Assembly (NCBI RefSeq): GCF_018263925.1
Contig: NZ_JAEVHF010000008.1
Coordinates: forward strand, 1-64,000
Direction: 5' to 3'
Length of the DNA: 64,000 nucleotides
From: Kistimonas asteriae
GTDB taxonomy: Bacteria > Pseudomonadota > Gammaproteobacteria > Pseudomonadales > Endozoicomonadaceae
A program made the position numbers and the translations under genes. The notes beneath the pieces were generated by a model, which did not search any database, was not told the DNA's origin, and worked only from the letters and a program-made list of their open reading frames with translations. Of this stretch, positions 28,417 to 37,814 are shown piece by piece. How positions within the stretch are numbered: the first letter of the stretch is position 1; each line of letters opens with the position of its first letter.

Positions 28417-30297
28417 ATGGATCGTTACAGTGGACAGGTTTCCTCTCAGTCAGTTTTGTCTGTTCATTCCTGCATGGAGCCTCAGAAAACGGATACAGTT
28501 GTTGAGGTTGAACCGGCACGGGGTTTATCTGAATCCTCTTCCCTATGCCCCAATAAACCGCTATCAGCATATAATATTACACTATCTCCGCTAAAAGCGT
28601 TCGGAAACATGGTCGGTAGTGCGCATCATGTCTTAGGAACTGCTGCCAGTGTTGCTAAAAAAACAGCACAGGTTAGTAAAGCGTTTGTTGAAGATTTCGC
28701 CGCTACAACAGCCAGTACATTATCGTCAGCCCTATTTTCTGAAACAGCAGCGCGTATGGTGGGTTTTACCGCATCTCTCTCTCAGGCGGGCTTGGCATTG
28801 CTTGACGAGGTGTCTGGTGGGTTGCCTGTGTCAGTTGATGCTGTAACACCGTTATTGCGTAAGGCGGACATAGAAGTGAGCGACATGACACCGCAAGAGT
28901 TACGGCAGCTTTCGCTTTCTGTTGCGGCTTTGCACTTGGGGAAGAGTCAGACCATCAGTCTTGATAATGCAAAGTTCCGTTACCACAAGCCGTTCACTGA
29001 TTATGCGATTGATATCAGTAAAGTCACTCTTGAGCGGTTACAGCCAATGAAAACCGGATCTAAAGGTACTGATGCACAGATGGCTTTTGAAGCTGAGCGA
29101 TTATCAATGGTATTGTCTTATGTGCCTTTAAATAATGGTTCGGCCAATGAAAATGCAAGTTTGAAACCTACGACAGTTAAGCTTGAGATTCCCGTGCCTA
29201 AGTTGTCAGCGAAAACCAATCTACTGTCTTTGCTGGGTGAATACGGTGCCAATGCTACCGCGTTGCTAAAAAGTTATATGCCGAGGCATGAGGCTGTTGA
29301 TTATCAATCCTTACAGCATTTCATGGTTGATGAAAAAACGGGTGTGGCATTCACTGCAAAAACAGTGGGGATTGAAATACTTGAGCATGGCTCCATGCTG
29401 GAAGGGTTTGCACAGCAGGGAGATACGGATAAAAATCCAACGTTGTTATTGCATAATCCTCATTTTGGGCAGGAAAATCTTCAGTTTGTAGGCATGAGAC
29501 CCATGGTGGATAGCCAGCCTGTTGTTGGGTTCGGATTGGCTGAGATGGATAATATACAGGCCGGTCCTATGACACTCAAAAATGGTTATGTTTATCTGGA
29601 TGAGCAGGCCAATGGCTCGTTACGGTTTAACCTGGAGACGAACTTTAAAAGCCTCAATGAGTACTGTCCTGAATGGTTGCCAAAGCATCTTAGAAAAAAA
29701 GTTACTGCCAGTCAGGATGCAGAAAGAAAGTGTGTGCTGTGTATTGATTTGAAGATCCGGGAAGGCATGCTGGATTTGGATCGCCTTTGGGCAACAGGAT
29801 TTAATGAGGGGGGCGTCAATTTGGTTCAGAAGCTCCTCACCCACTGCCTGCTGGCAAGTCTCAACTCAAAAAAGACGCGTATCGCTGAAGATCGACTAAC
29901 GGTTGCGGTACCGGTGAAGCCTCGCGGTGATTTACGCTCAAAGCCTGATGATGTGCTGGGTATTGTGCCGGAAGGATGCCATCTCGAAGGTAATGGTGAT
30001 GTGGCCGTCACTCCGAAGTCTCACCATGCGCAGCTTGGACAGTTGAAAGGATTGGCCGCGTTTCTGCGATCTGCTCGTGATAAAATTGAAAAGATGGATA
30101 AGAAAAGTGAGAAAATCAAACAGAATATCAAAAAGGTTAAAAATAAAATAAAGAACAGTGAAAAGGTAACCGTGAATACATGGTTGCCTATACCGGAAGA
30201 AACGAAAGCGTTTCGGACGGTAGAAGGAGGTAGAGGTAAAATCGATATGTTTACACTCCTTGCAGAAAGTGGCTATGACTGGGGATCAAAGAAATAA
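28417..30297 (+). CDS. Large protein of unknown function with basic coiled-coil tail
   Basis: 626 residues that I cannot assign. There is no signal peptide. Residues about 45-135 are Ala/Ser/Val-rich amphipathic helices (VGSAHHVLGTAASVAKKTAQ onward). About 170-420 look beta-rich, with repeated segments that begin with a charged strand and end in LERL/MLEGF-like turns, somewhat like AsmA- or LPS-transport-type beta repeats, but this is only visual. About 550-590 is a strongly basic coiled coil (KIEKMDKKSEKIKQNIKKVK). Flanking DNA on both sides is very AT-rich. The absence of export signals plus amphipathic and coiled-coil segments is compatible with a secreted effector, which is speculation. 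Confidence 0.65.
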   Translation: MDRYSGQVSSQSVLSVHSCMEPQKTDTVVEVEPARGLSESSSLCPNKPLSAYNITLSPLKAFGNMVGSAHHVLGTAASVAKKTAQVSKAFVEDFAATTASTLSSALFSETAARMVGFTASLSQAGLALLDEVSGGLPVSVDAVTPLLRKADIEVSDMTPQELRQLSLSVAALHLGKSQTISLDNAKFRYHKPFTDYAIDISKVTLERLQPMKTGSKGTDAQMAFEAERLSMVLSYVPLNNGSANENASLKPTTVKLEIPVPKLSAKTNLLSLLGEYGANATALLKSYMPRHEAVDYQSLQHFMVDEKTGVAFTAKTVGIEILEHGSMLEGFAQQGDTDKNPTLLLHNPHFGQENLQFVGMRPMVDSQPVVGFGLAEMDNIQAGPMTLKNGYVYLDEQANGSLRFNLETNFKSLNEYCPEWLPKHLRKKVTASQDAERKCVLCIDLKIREGMLDLDRLWATGFNEGGVNLVQKLLTHCLLASLNSKKTRIAEDRLTVAVPVKPRGDLRSKPDDVLGIVPEGCHLEGNGDVAVTPKSHHAQLGQLKGLAAFLRSARDKIEKMDKKSEKIKQNIKKVKNKIKNSEKVTVNTWLPIPEETKAFRTVEGGRGKIDMFTLLAESGYDWGSKK

Positions 30298-30511
30298 ATT
30301 CTGTATTCTTGGTGTTAACTATAAATTGCATGAGATGTTTCGATATTTTCTGTTGTTAATGAAGACTGATTTTCGGTTGGATAGATGCTGTTTTTTTCTC
30401 TCATGATGCTTCCCTCTGTTAGTTTTTCTTAGCGCTTGTCAGCGGATACCTTAACATGCGATTCTCGATGAAATATCGTTATTGGCCTATGTTTTTGTCG
30501 AGAGCTTCACG

Positions 30512-30937
30512 ATGTCTATATGGAAAAAGCCGTTTACCCTGGAAGGCCTGAACAAAGGGATGAAAAATACACTATGCGAGCACCTGCAAATGCAAGTCAC
30601 CGAAGTTGGTGATGATTATATGGTGGGTACTATGCCGGTGGATGCCCGTACCACGCAACCAATGGGGTTGTTGCATGGGGGCGCCTCTGTGGCATTGGCC
30701 GAAACGCTGGGAAGTCTCGCTGCGAACATGGCCGTCGATCAAGCAAGTTACTGTGTCGGTTTGGATATCAATGCAAACCATATTCGAAGCATGAAATCAG
30801 GCCTGGTGACAGCGAAAGCGTCCGCTACGCATATTGGACGATCTACGCAGGTTTGGGAAATTACCCTTCAAGATGAAGAAGGACGTTTGGTCTGCATATC
30901 CCGTTTGACCATGGCGGTCAAACGTATTGCGGGTTGA
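30512..30937 (+). CDS. Hotdog-fold acyl-CoA thioesterase (YdiI/MenI-like)
   Basis: 141 residues from ATG 30512; an in-frame TTG 30 bases earlier is less likely. Strongly similar in pattern to E. coli YdiI: IWKKPFTLEGLN, MPVDARTTQPMGLLHGGASV and ALAETLGSLAA. HGGAS lies at 55-59 and the catalytic glutamate is Glu64. YdiI hydrolyses 1,4-dihydroxy-2-naphthoyl-CoA and other aryl/acyl-CoAs. No menaquinone gene is nearby, so the physiological substrate is uncertain. Confidence 0.93.
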   Translation: MSIWKKPFTLEGLNKGMKNTLCEHLQMQVTEVGDDYMVGTMPVDARTTQPMGLLHGGASVALAETLGSLAANMAVDQASYCVGLDINANHIRSMKSGLVTAKASATHIGRSTQVWEITLQDEEGRLVCISRLTMAVKRIAG

Positions 30938-30967
30938 GAACTTATACTATTCAGGTCTGATTCTTCT

Positions 30968-31639
30968 ATGTCATTTCCTATGCAACAGGTTGAGTGCCCC
31001 AATCAGGATCGCCAGATAATCCCCGTCGAGTTTTTGGTATTGCACTATACGGCAACGGATCTTTCGAACACGCTGGCCATCTTCCAGGATGATCAGCGTG
31101 GTGTCTCGTCACATATGGTGATTGATGTTGATGGAATGGTCTATTCACTGGTTGACTGCCTGCAGGGGCAGGCGTATCGGGCGTGGCATGCCGGGCGAAG
31201 CATTTATGTGGATGATGAGAAGGCGTGGTCTGGATTTAATGACTTTTCGCTTGGTATTGAACTGGTGAACACCAATGGCAATATCTTTCCTTTTACTGAT
31301 GCCCAGTATCAGTCGCTTGCGGCTGTCGTCTTGTTGTTGAAGCAGCATTATCCCTCATTGATGTCCCCGAGTCGTATTCTTGGGCATGAACATATCGCCG
31401 GGTATCGCGGCAAAGTAGACCCTGGTTACTGTTTTGACTGGGATCGGTTTTGGCCGATGTGTTATCCAGATGCTCAAACGCCTGAGCGTCAGTCGGTGTG
31501 CCCCGAGGCGTTACGGGTAAAGGCGAGTGCAATGGCTGCATTCAGTCCTGATGATCCCCATGAGAATGCACAGTTCTGGATGCATATAAGCGCTTTGATG
31601 GAAGCTGCAGTCGAATTGGCACAAATGGACCAGCCTTGA
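30968..31639 (+). CDS. N-acetylmuramoyl-L-alanine amidase (Amidase_2, AmpD-like)
   Basis: 223 residues without signal peptide. Zinc ligands fit the family: His26 in LVLHYTAT, a later His in GHEHIAGYRGKVDPG, and the following Asp. VSSHMVIDVDG and FSLGIELVNTNG are typical of the fold. It cleaves the lactyl-L-alanine bond of peptidoglycan, and the lack of a leader suggests cytoplasmic recycling of anhydromuropeptides as in AmpD, although export by another route is possible. It follows the thioesterase by 30 bases. Confidence 0.9.
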   Translation: MSFPMQQVECPNQDRQIIPVEFLVLHYTATDLSNTLAIFQDDQRGVSSHMVIDVDGMVYSLVDCLQGQAYRAWHAGRSIYVDDEKAWSGFNDFSLGIELVNTNGNIFPFTDAQYQSLAAVVLLLKQHYPSLMSPSRILGHEHIAGYRGKVDPGYCFDWDRFWPMCYPDAQTPERQSVCPEALRVKASAMAAFSPDDPHENAQFWMHISALMEAAVELAQMDQP

Positions 31640-31767
31640 GTGACGAAATCAGGCTTTTTACTTGGCTGGCATGACGATTAATCCTGTATCAAAAGTCATT
31701 TACAGGTACTAACGTACTTGTCATAGTTTGCGGTCAATAATAAGAATAAACGTCCATGGAGTCCTGG

Positions 31768-32805
31768 ATGCCGCATATCAGCTCAAGGCTTGAAGCTCTT
31801 CGCTTCTCTCTGAAAAAAATCTCACTGCTGCTATTGCTGGGTTTATTGGGCGGTTGTAGCAGTATGGTTTTTAATGTTGCAACTGAATACACCCAGACCT
31901 ACGCCGAAGATATTGCGATGCCGTATGTCATGACCACCAGTGACCCGGCTATGGGGTGTGCGATGGGTGATGCCATGACACCGGCCCTGATGTCCATGGG
32001 AACGTTTCATCGAGGCGCTAGCAAGTTGGGTGTGATGTCGTATATGTCATCTGCGCTGTGTGCTGAAGTTCAGGCGCGGGAACAGGAGCTGCGTTATCAA
32101 CGGGCCTTGTTGCGAGGCGATACCATGGAGGCTCAGGACGCCCGCATTATGGTGAAGCGCGCCTGGGCCGTCGCTGCCGATCGTCAATATCAGGCCTGGC
32201 ACCATCTGAGTCAATATTATGGTGAGCCGGGCACTGGCTGTCCGGCACTGGAATCTTCGCAGGATGAGCTGGTCTGGTTGCTCGGGTTGATTGGTGGTTT
32301 GCAGGCGGTCAACAGTGATATTCGGTCAACAGAAGGGCGAATCCCCCGGAGTATCGCTGCCCGTGTTGAACGCAGCGCACAGTGTCTCGACAGCCAGGCA
32401 TGGTGGGGGGTGCCAAAAGCCATTCGTGCGACGCTGTGGGTGATGATTCCCGGTGTAGTACCGGAAGGTGAAGACCCGTGGCGCCGCCTGCAGGAGGCCA
32501 GTGATGCCGGTGCCGCCAGTGGCGTCAGGCTGGCAAATATATTTCATGCGATGGCGGCCGTTAGTGCGGGTGATGAAGCGTTGGTGCGCCAATTGATTCG
32601 TGATCATGCGCAAGCCGAAAAACGTCGCTTACCCGATCCTGATTATCAATTGCTTGATGCCATGGCCCATGAGCAAATGTTAGGCATTTCTGACGCATTA
32701 TGGACTGCAGCAACCGGTAAGCGAACCCCGACAGGTGCATTTGGTCGTTTTTGGGATGACAAGCAGGATGCGATCGAAACCATTGATATCAACGATTTGC
32801 TTTAA
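31768..32805 (+). CDS. TatT-like TRAP transporter accessory lipoprotein
   Basis: 345 residues from ATG 31768, chosen because GGAG stands six bases before it; the ATG at 31756 lacks a site. Signal peptide of type II with lipobox LLGGC, lipidated Cys30. The mature part is helical with repeated Ala/Gln-rich helices (tetratricopeptide-like), including MVKRAWAVAADRQYQAWHHL. This matches TatT, the trimeric TPR-type lipoprotein of Treponema pallidum that docks onto a TRAP binding protein. First gene of a three-gene set with a binding protein and a fused permease. Confidence 0.8.
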   Translation: MPHISSRLEALRFSLKKISLLLLLGLLGGCSSMVFNVATEYTQTYAEDIAMPYVMTTSDPAMGCAMGDAMTPALMSMGTFHRGASKLGVMSYMSSALCAEVQAREQELRYQRALLRGDTMEAQDARIMVKRAWAVAADRQYQAWHHLSQYYGEPGTGCPALESSQDELVWLLGLIGGLQAVNSDIRSTEGRIPRSIAARVERSAQCLDSQAWWGVPKAIRATLWVMIPGVVPEGEDPWRRLQEASDAGAASGVRLANIFHAMAAVSAGDEALVRQLIRDHAQAEKRRLPDPDYQLLDAMAHEQMLGISDALWTAATGKRTPTGAFGRFWDDKQDAIETIDINDLL

Positions 32806-32863
32806 ATGCTTTTGATCTGTCGTGCAGCTGATAAAAAGAAGAACAATGTAAAGGATGGTTTTC

Positions 32864-33880
32864 ATGTCCCATCATATTCGTCGGCCACTGTTGTCACTGT
32901 TTGTCGCATGCGTGTTGACTGGCTCAGTGTCTGTCCAGGCCGCTTTGACCAAGAATACTTTCTGTATTTTCGATCCTGTCGGAAATAATGGCGACGTGCT
33001 TGCGCTGATGAAGGATTATAAGACGGAAGCCTTGTCCTGGGGGGTTGACCTTGATTTAAAAACCTTCATGGATGAAAGCGTCATTGTCGATGAGCTGAAG
33101 GCGGGGCAGTGTGATGCCGCTGCGTTTACCGGTCTCAAGACGCGCGCCTTCAACCGCTTCACCTCAACGGTAGAAGCCGTGGGTGCTTTGCCGGATTACA
33201 CGACACTGAGAACAACCCTCCAGACACTGATGAGCCCTAAGGCGGCGAAATTGATGCGGAATGGTCCTTACGAAGTGGCGGGTATTATGCCAGCTGGCGC
33301 TATTTATGCATTTGTCAGGGATCGGAACTGGGACAGCCTCAACAAAATCCAGGGCAAGAAGATCATCGTAATGGAGGGGGACGAAGTCTCTCAGCAGCTG
33401 GTGCGACAGGTCGGCGGGACACCGGTCAGTGGTAATACAACGAATTTTGCCGGTAAGTTCAACAACGGTAGTGTGGATGTCACCTTTGCGCCGGCTGTCG
33501 CTTATGAACCACTGGAGATGTACAAGGGGCTGGAACCTGGGGGCGGCGTTGTAGACCATATTTTTATCCAGCTGACCTTCCAGATGGTGATCCGCCATGA
33601 CCGCTTTCCCGAAGACTTTGGTCAGAAATCACGGCAGATGGCCCTGACCAGTTTTGATCGTGCGTTCGCCTTTATCGGCAACGCCACCGATAAAATTGAC
33701 GACAAGTACTGGGTGGAACCCAATCCTGCGGAAGTCGACGACTATCGTCAGATTATGCGTGAGGCAAGGCTAGTGCTCCGGGATCAGTCGATTTATGACG
33801 GCAGGATGCTGAAACTTATGCGTAAGGTGCGCTGCAAATACGATCCGGTTCAGGCGGAATGTGCGGAAAAGCTTGAGTGA
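32864..33880 (+). CDS. Putative periplasmic solute-binding protein (TRAP/AdeT-like)
   Basis: 338 residues from ATG 32864, eight bases after AAGGA. Signal peptide 1-26 (LLSLFVACVLTGSVSVQA). The mature protein begins with TKNTFCIFDPVGNNGDVLAL, followed by DELKAGQCDAAAFTGLKTRA, and has the two-lobed outline of TRAP/DctP-like receptors, closest in look to the 'putative solute-binding protein' AdeT1/2 group. Ligand unknown. Transcribed between the TatT-like lipoprotein and the permease, so it most likely feeds that permease. Confidence 0.82.
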   Translation: MSHHIRRPLLSLFVACVLTGSVSVQAALTKNTFCIFDPVGNNGDVLALMKDYKTEALSWGVDLDLKTFMDESVIVDELKAGQCDAAAFTGLKTRAFNRFTSTVEAVGALPDYTTLRTTLQTLMSPKAAKLMRNGPYEVAGIMPAGAIYAFVRDRNWDSLNKIQGKKIIVMEGDEVSQQLVRQVGGTPVSGNTTNFAGKFNNGSVDVTFAPAVAYEPLEMYKGLEPGGGVVDHIFIQLTFQMVIRHDRFPEDFGQKSRQMALTSFDRAFAFIGNATDKIDDKYWVEPNPAEVDDYRQIMREARLVLRDQSIYDGRMLKLMRKVRCKYDPVQAECAEKLE

Positions 33881-33935
33881 TCAGCTGACCACTGATCGAA
33901 CGACACGGCCATAATAATAACAAGGCGAGACCTCG

Positions 33936-35993
33936 ATGTACGAAAGCGTTAGCCGTAGCCGCACTCTGTCAGACTGGCTCTCCTCTTTGCCCATTGCGCT
34001 GGTGCTACTGCTGGTCATTGTGCTGGAAAGCAGTAGCATGCTGCATTCCCGCCTACTCGCCATTGGCGGTGAATTCTGGCCTGATTATCACGAACTGAGA
34101 GTCCCAGCTCAGGCCCCGGCATGTCAGCCAGATCTTGATATTGACTATGAACTCGCTGAGTTGCTGGCGAACCAGCAGGCGGATGTTGATGATGAGTTGT
34201 CCCTGTTTGATGAAGAACCGGCTGACCCTGCTGTTCTCAGGGCTTCGCTGGAACGGTCTCAGGCAGAATGCCAGCGTCGTCATTCTGACTATGCTTCGCG
34301 CCAGAGTCAGGTAACGGATGGGCTTCAGTATTATGCAGCCTTTGAAGAAGGGATTGCTGCCATTGGTGACCTTGGGCTGAATGCCTCCCGTTACATTCTA
34401 ATGACCTTGCTGCTGGTGGCTGCAGCATCCGCCACCCTGTTGCGCGACCATATTGCCCTGCGGGGGATTCGTACCGTACGGGACCTGCAGGTCTCCAGCC
34501 TGGCCCAGTTGGCAGGGAATGCATTGTTGCTGGCTTCTGCGCTGGCTTACCGATCAATGCAGGAAGCGTCAGGGATTGTGCCTGATTTCCAGCAATACTG
34601 GATTCAGTGGGGCTGGATTGCCGGCTTTACGGTGTTGACCCTGATCAGCCTGTTGCAATACTTACGACGGCCGTCAGGTTTGCTGCCGGGGGGGGCGATG
34701 GGCCATGCCTTGTTGTGCATTCCCTTATACAGCTGGATGGCGCTGATTTCGGGTGTTTTCTTTATTCTGATCGGTCACCTGCCCGCAATGACGATCTATC
34801 TGGGCAAGATGCTCGATCTATCTGGTCTGTTTATCAATGTCGGTCTGTATGTCTGGATTGGTATGCTGCTCAAGCAGACCCGGATGGCCAGTCTCGTCTT
34901 TGATCTGTTCCGCCCATGGCGGCTACCGCCAGAAATGCTGGCCTTCCTCGCCATTATGGTGTCTGCGCTGCCGACGGCTTACACCGGTGCTAGCGGTATT
35001 TATGTGATTGCGGTAGGTGCCGTGATTTATCAGGAGCTGCGGCGTGCCGGTGCGCAACGTCAACTGGCTTTGGCGACCACCGCCATGTCCGGCAGCATGG
35101 GGGTGATCCTTAACCCCTGTCTGCTGATTGTCATTATCGCGGCTCTGAACAAAGAAGTGACAACGCGGGAGTTATACGGCTGGGGTCTGTGGTTGTTCCT
35201 GCTGTCTGCATCATTGTTTCTTGTGGTTTCAATGGTATCCCGTCGTGCAACGCTATCTGTTTCGCCGGTAGCCGATGCGTGGCCGGAAACGGTGAACACC
35301 CTAAAAAAACTGGTGCCTTACGCACTGGTGATTGCAGTGATGGTGCTTTGGTATCGATGGGGGCTGAATACAGCACTTGATGAATTCAGTGCCCCCGTGA
35401 TATTGCCTGCGGTCATGCTGGCGGTTGTGATTCTTGATCAATGGCTTCGTCGTCGGGAAAGGTCGGAGCGCGAAGGCAATATCATAAAGGATACCGAACT
35501 TGCGGTTCGCCATGCGACCGGCGAGGCGTCGGCGCATATCGGGGCGTTGCTGATGCTGATGGCCCTGTCCATTTGTCTCGGTGGCGTCTTTGATCGTGGA
35601 GATGTGGTGTCTATGCTGCCGGAGGATCTGTCTTCCGTTTGGCTGACTATGGCATTGCTGGTGGTGATACTCGTGCTGATTGGGATGATCATGGATCCCT
35701 ATGGTGCTGTGATCCTGGTGACCATCACACTGACCGGTTTTGCCTTCAATAATGGCATTGATCCGCTGCATTTCTGGATGGTGACCCTGATTGCCTTTGA
35801 ATTGGGTTATCTCAGCCCGCCGGTTGCGCTGAATCATTTGTTGACCCGCCAGGTGGTGGGTGATGATGAAGTGGATCGCGGAGCCGTGTCAGGATCATTC
35901 TGGCAGCGCTATGAACGTTTTGCCCTGCCGCTGCTGGTGATGGCTGTCACGCTGCTGCTGACTGCGTTTGTCCCGTTACTGTTTTATGCCTGA
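33936..35993 (+). CDS. TRAP-type transporter permease, fused small and large subunits
   Basis: 685 residues, longer than a DctM alone (about 430). A first helix (19-36) is followed by a periplasmic loop of about 110 residues with an acidic stretch (DVDDELSLFDEEPAD), then DctQ-like helices (about 145-270), then a DctM-like region of about twelve helices (from about 275) with the family's PTAYTGASGIYVIAVGAVIY and GSMGVILNPCLLIVII segments; the last resembles the SMGMLIPPS motif of DctM. It probably uses a sodium gradient to import the ligand of the upstream receptor. The acidic periplasmic insertion is unusual. A terminator follows. Confidence 0.85.
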   Translation: MYESVSRSRTLSDWLSSLPIALVLLLVIVLESSSMLHSRLLAIGGEFWPDYHELRVPAQAPACQPDLDIDYELAELLANQQADVDDELSLFDEEPADPAVLRASLERSQAECQRRHSDYASRQSQVTDGLQYYAAFEEGIAAIGDLGLNASRYILMTLLLVAAASATLLRDHIALRGIRTVRDLQVSSLAQLAGNALLLASALAYRSMQEASGIVPDFQQYWIQWGWIAGFTVLTLISLLQYLRRPSGLLPGGAMGHALLCIPLYSWMALISGVFFILIGHLPAMTIYLGKMLDLSGLFINVGLYVWIGMLLKQTRMASLVFDLFRPWRLPPEMLAFLAIMVSALPTAYTGASGIYVIAVGAVIYQELRRAGAQRQLALATTAMSGSMGVILNPCLLIVIIAALNKEVTTRELYGWGLWLFLLSASLFLVVSMVSRRATLSVSPVADAWPETVNTLKKLVPYALVIAVMVLWYRWGLNTALDEFSAPVILPAVMLAVVILDQWLRRRERSEREGNIIKDTELAVRHATGEASAHIGALLMLMALSICLGGVFDRGDVVSMLPEDLSSVWLTMALLVVILVLIGMIMDPYGAVILVTITLTGFAFNNGIDPLHFWMVTLIAFELGYLSPPVALNHLLTRQVVGDDEVDRGAVSGSFWQRYERFALPLLVMAVTLLLTAFVPLLFYA

Positions 35994-36001
35994 AACACAA
36001 C

Positions 36002-36038
36002 AAAAGGGGTTGATTGTTTGTGATGATCCCCCTTTTTT
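36002..36038 (+). terminator. Terminator of the TRAP operon
   Basis: AAAAGGGG (36002-36009) pairs with CCCCTTTT across an 18-base loop and is followed by a T-run. Confidence 0.75.
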
Positions 36039-36106
36039 CCTTTACGCCAGCGCCATGCTCTCTTATTCTTAATCAAACGCTTGTTTGAAAAAAACAAAAG
36101 GGCGTC

Positions 36107-36910
36107 ATGACGTTGCCAATTCACTTTGCCCATGCCAATGGCTTTCCTGCACCCGTTTACAGAAAGCTCTTTTCAGCCCTTGAGCAACAGGGGTTTTCCG
36201 TCGGCTGGCTGGAAAAGCATGGTCATGATCCGCTGTTTCCCGTGACGGACAGCTGGCCGCATCTGGTTGATGAGCTGCTGGAAGCGATACGTCGTCAGCA
36301 TAAGGAGCCGGTGCTGGCCGTCGGGCACTCGCTGGGCGGCGTTCTGAGCCTGTTTGCCTCATGGCAGGCGCCCGAGCTTTTTCGTGGGGTCATCATGCTG
36401 GATGCACCGTTGTTAACGCCCGTGGAGGGAGGTCTTGTACGCCTGATCAAACGACTCGGCGCTGTCGACAGGATTACACCGGCAGGGCGAACCCTCGGGC
36501 GGCGGAGCGTCTGGCGCAGCCGGAAAGAGGCCATGGATTACTTCCAGAAAAAGCCCCTGTTTCGGCATTTTGATCCTGAGTGTCTGGCGGATTATGTGGA
36601 TCATGGGATGGAACATGGTGAGACGGAGGTTCGCCTTGGTTTCGACCCAGATATTGAAATCAGCATTTATCGCAATATTCCTGATCGCTGGCCTCGTGCA
36701 GTAAAACCGTTTCCGGTGCCAACTGTCGTGGTTTACGGTGATCGCAGCGATGTGGTGATGCCGCATATGATTATGGCGATGCGTCTTCGACGACAGGTTC
36801 GCGTCCAGAAAGTGCCCGGTGGCCATATGTTTCCCCTCGAACAGCCTGAGCAGACGGCGCAATTGATTACCCGTTTAGCTGAATCCATGGGAGTGCCCAA
36901 ACCTTCGTGA
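36107..36910 (+). CDS. Alpha/beta hydrolase (first of overlapping pair)
   Basis: 267 residues. Oxyanion segment FAHANGFPAPVY near the N-terminus, nucleophile Ser75 in the elbow VGHSLGGVL, and a C-terminal catalytic His in VPGGHMFPLEQ. No signal peptide. Substrate not predictable; small esters or lipid-derived compounds are typical. It overlaps the next hydrolase gene by 4 bases (GTGA), so the two are coupled. Confidence 0.88.
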   Translation: MTLPIHFAHANGFPAPVYRKLFSALEQQGFSVGWLEKHGHDPLFPVTDSWPHLVDELLEAIRRQHKEPVLAVGHSLGGVLSLFASWQAPELFRGVIMLDAPLLTPVEGGLVRLIKRLGAVDRITPAGRTLGRRSVWRSRKEAMDYFQKKPLFRHFDPECLADYVDHGMEHGETEVRLGFDPDIEISIYRNIPDRWPRAVKPFPVPTVVVYGDRSDVVMPHMIMAMRLRRQVRVQKVPGGHMFPLEQPEQTAQLITRLAESMGVPKPS

Positions 36911-37749
36911 AAGAATTCAAAATAACCACGCCGGATATGACCTTTGCGGCCTGCCAGTGGGGACGTGATGATGCTCCAGCCATCCTTGCCCTGCATGGCT
37001 GGCTCGACAATGCCGCTACGTTCAGCCGTCTGGCGCCTCTGATTGATGAATACCGGATTATTGCAATTGACCAGGCAGGTCATGGTTTCTCGGAGCATCG
37101 TGGGCCGGATGCCAGCTATGCGATCTGGGATTATGTCGGTGATTTGATTGAAATTGCGGATGCGCTCGCGTTAGAGCGTTTCTCATTGCTGGGACATTCT
37201 ATGGGGGCCATTGTCAGCGTGCTGACGGCGGGGGCTTTCCCGGAGCGGGTTGAGCGCCTGATGCTGATAGACGGCATCTGGCCTATGCCAACGGAGGTGG
37301 ACCAGGCGCCGGAACAGCTGGCCAAGGCGATTAAACACCGTATTCGGCTACGTAGCCGCAATAAATCCGTTTTTGCCTCCAAGGATGAGGCTGTTGCTGC
37401 TCGCTTGAGAGGTTTTGGGACGATCAGCGAAGCGGCCGCTCGAATACTGGTTGAGCGTGGTGTTGAGCCCTGTGACGGTGGCTGGACCTGGCGTACGGAC
37501 GCCCGTTTGACACTGCCTTCAGCCATGCGGCTGACCCATGCGCATGCGCAGGCTTTCACGAATCGCCTGTCCATGCCAACACTGTTAATTGCCGCTGAAG
37601 GCGGCATCGTGATCGCAGGTGTGGAAGCCCACCAAGGCGAACTGGATCATATTGCCATCAAGACATTGCCGGGTGGACACCATCTTCATATTGAAGAACA
37701 GGCAGAGGCGGTAGCGGAGGCGATGGGCGATTTTCTGTCCAGTGCGTAA
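36907..37749 (+). CDS. Alpha/beta hydrolase (second of overlapping pair)
   Basis: 280 residues. LHGWLDNAATFSRLAPLI is the oxyanion region, Ser98 is the nucleophile in LLGHSMGAIVS, and GGHHLHIEEQ supplies the catalytic His. The set of motifs is close to that of MhpC/serine-hydrolase-like enzymes (human SERHL-type). GTG start inside the end of the preceding gene. Both hydrolases probably act on related substrates; none is indicated by context. Confidence 0.9.
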   Translation: MKEFKITTPDMTFAACQWGRDDAPAILALHGWLDNAATFSRLAPLIDEYRIIAIDQAGHGFSEHRGPDASYAIWDYVGDLIEIADALALERFSLLGHSMGAIVSVLTAGAFPERVERLMLIDGIWPMPTEVDQAPEQLAKAIKHRIRLRSRNKSVFASKDEAVAARLRGFGTISEAAARILVERGVEPCDGGWTWRTDARLTLPSAMRLTHAHAQAFTNRLSMPTLLIAAEGGIVIAGVEAHQGELDHIAIKTLPGGHHLHIEEQAEAVAEAMGDFLSSA

Positions 37750-37755
37750 AACGAC

Positions 37756-37797
37756 ACCGGGAACCGCCTGGAAGGACGATTCCCGGTTTGATTTTTT
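37756..37797. terminator. Terminator between the hydrolase pair and glutathione peroxidase
   Basis: ACCGGGAA/TTCCCGGT 8-bp stem with a 16-base loop, followed by TTGATTTTTT. The gene on the opposite strand converges here, so it may work in both directions. Confidence 0.75.
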
Positions 37798-37814
37798 AAG
37801 AGCGGTTTATTGGC

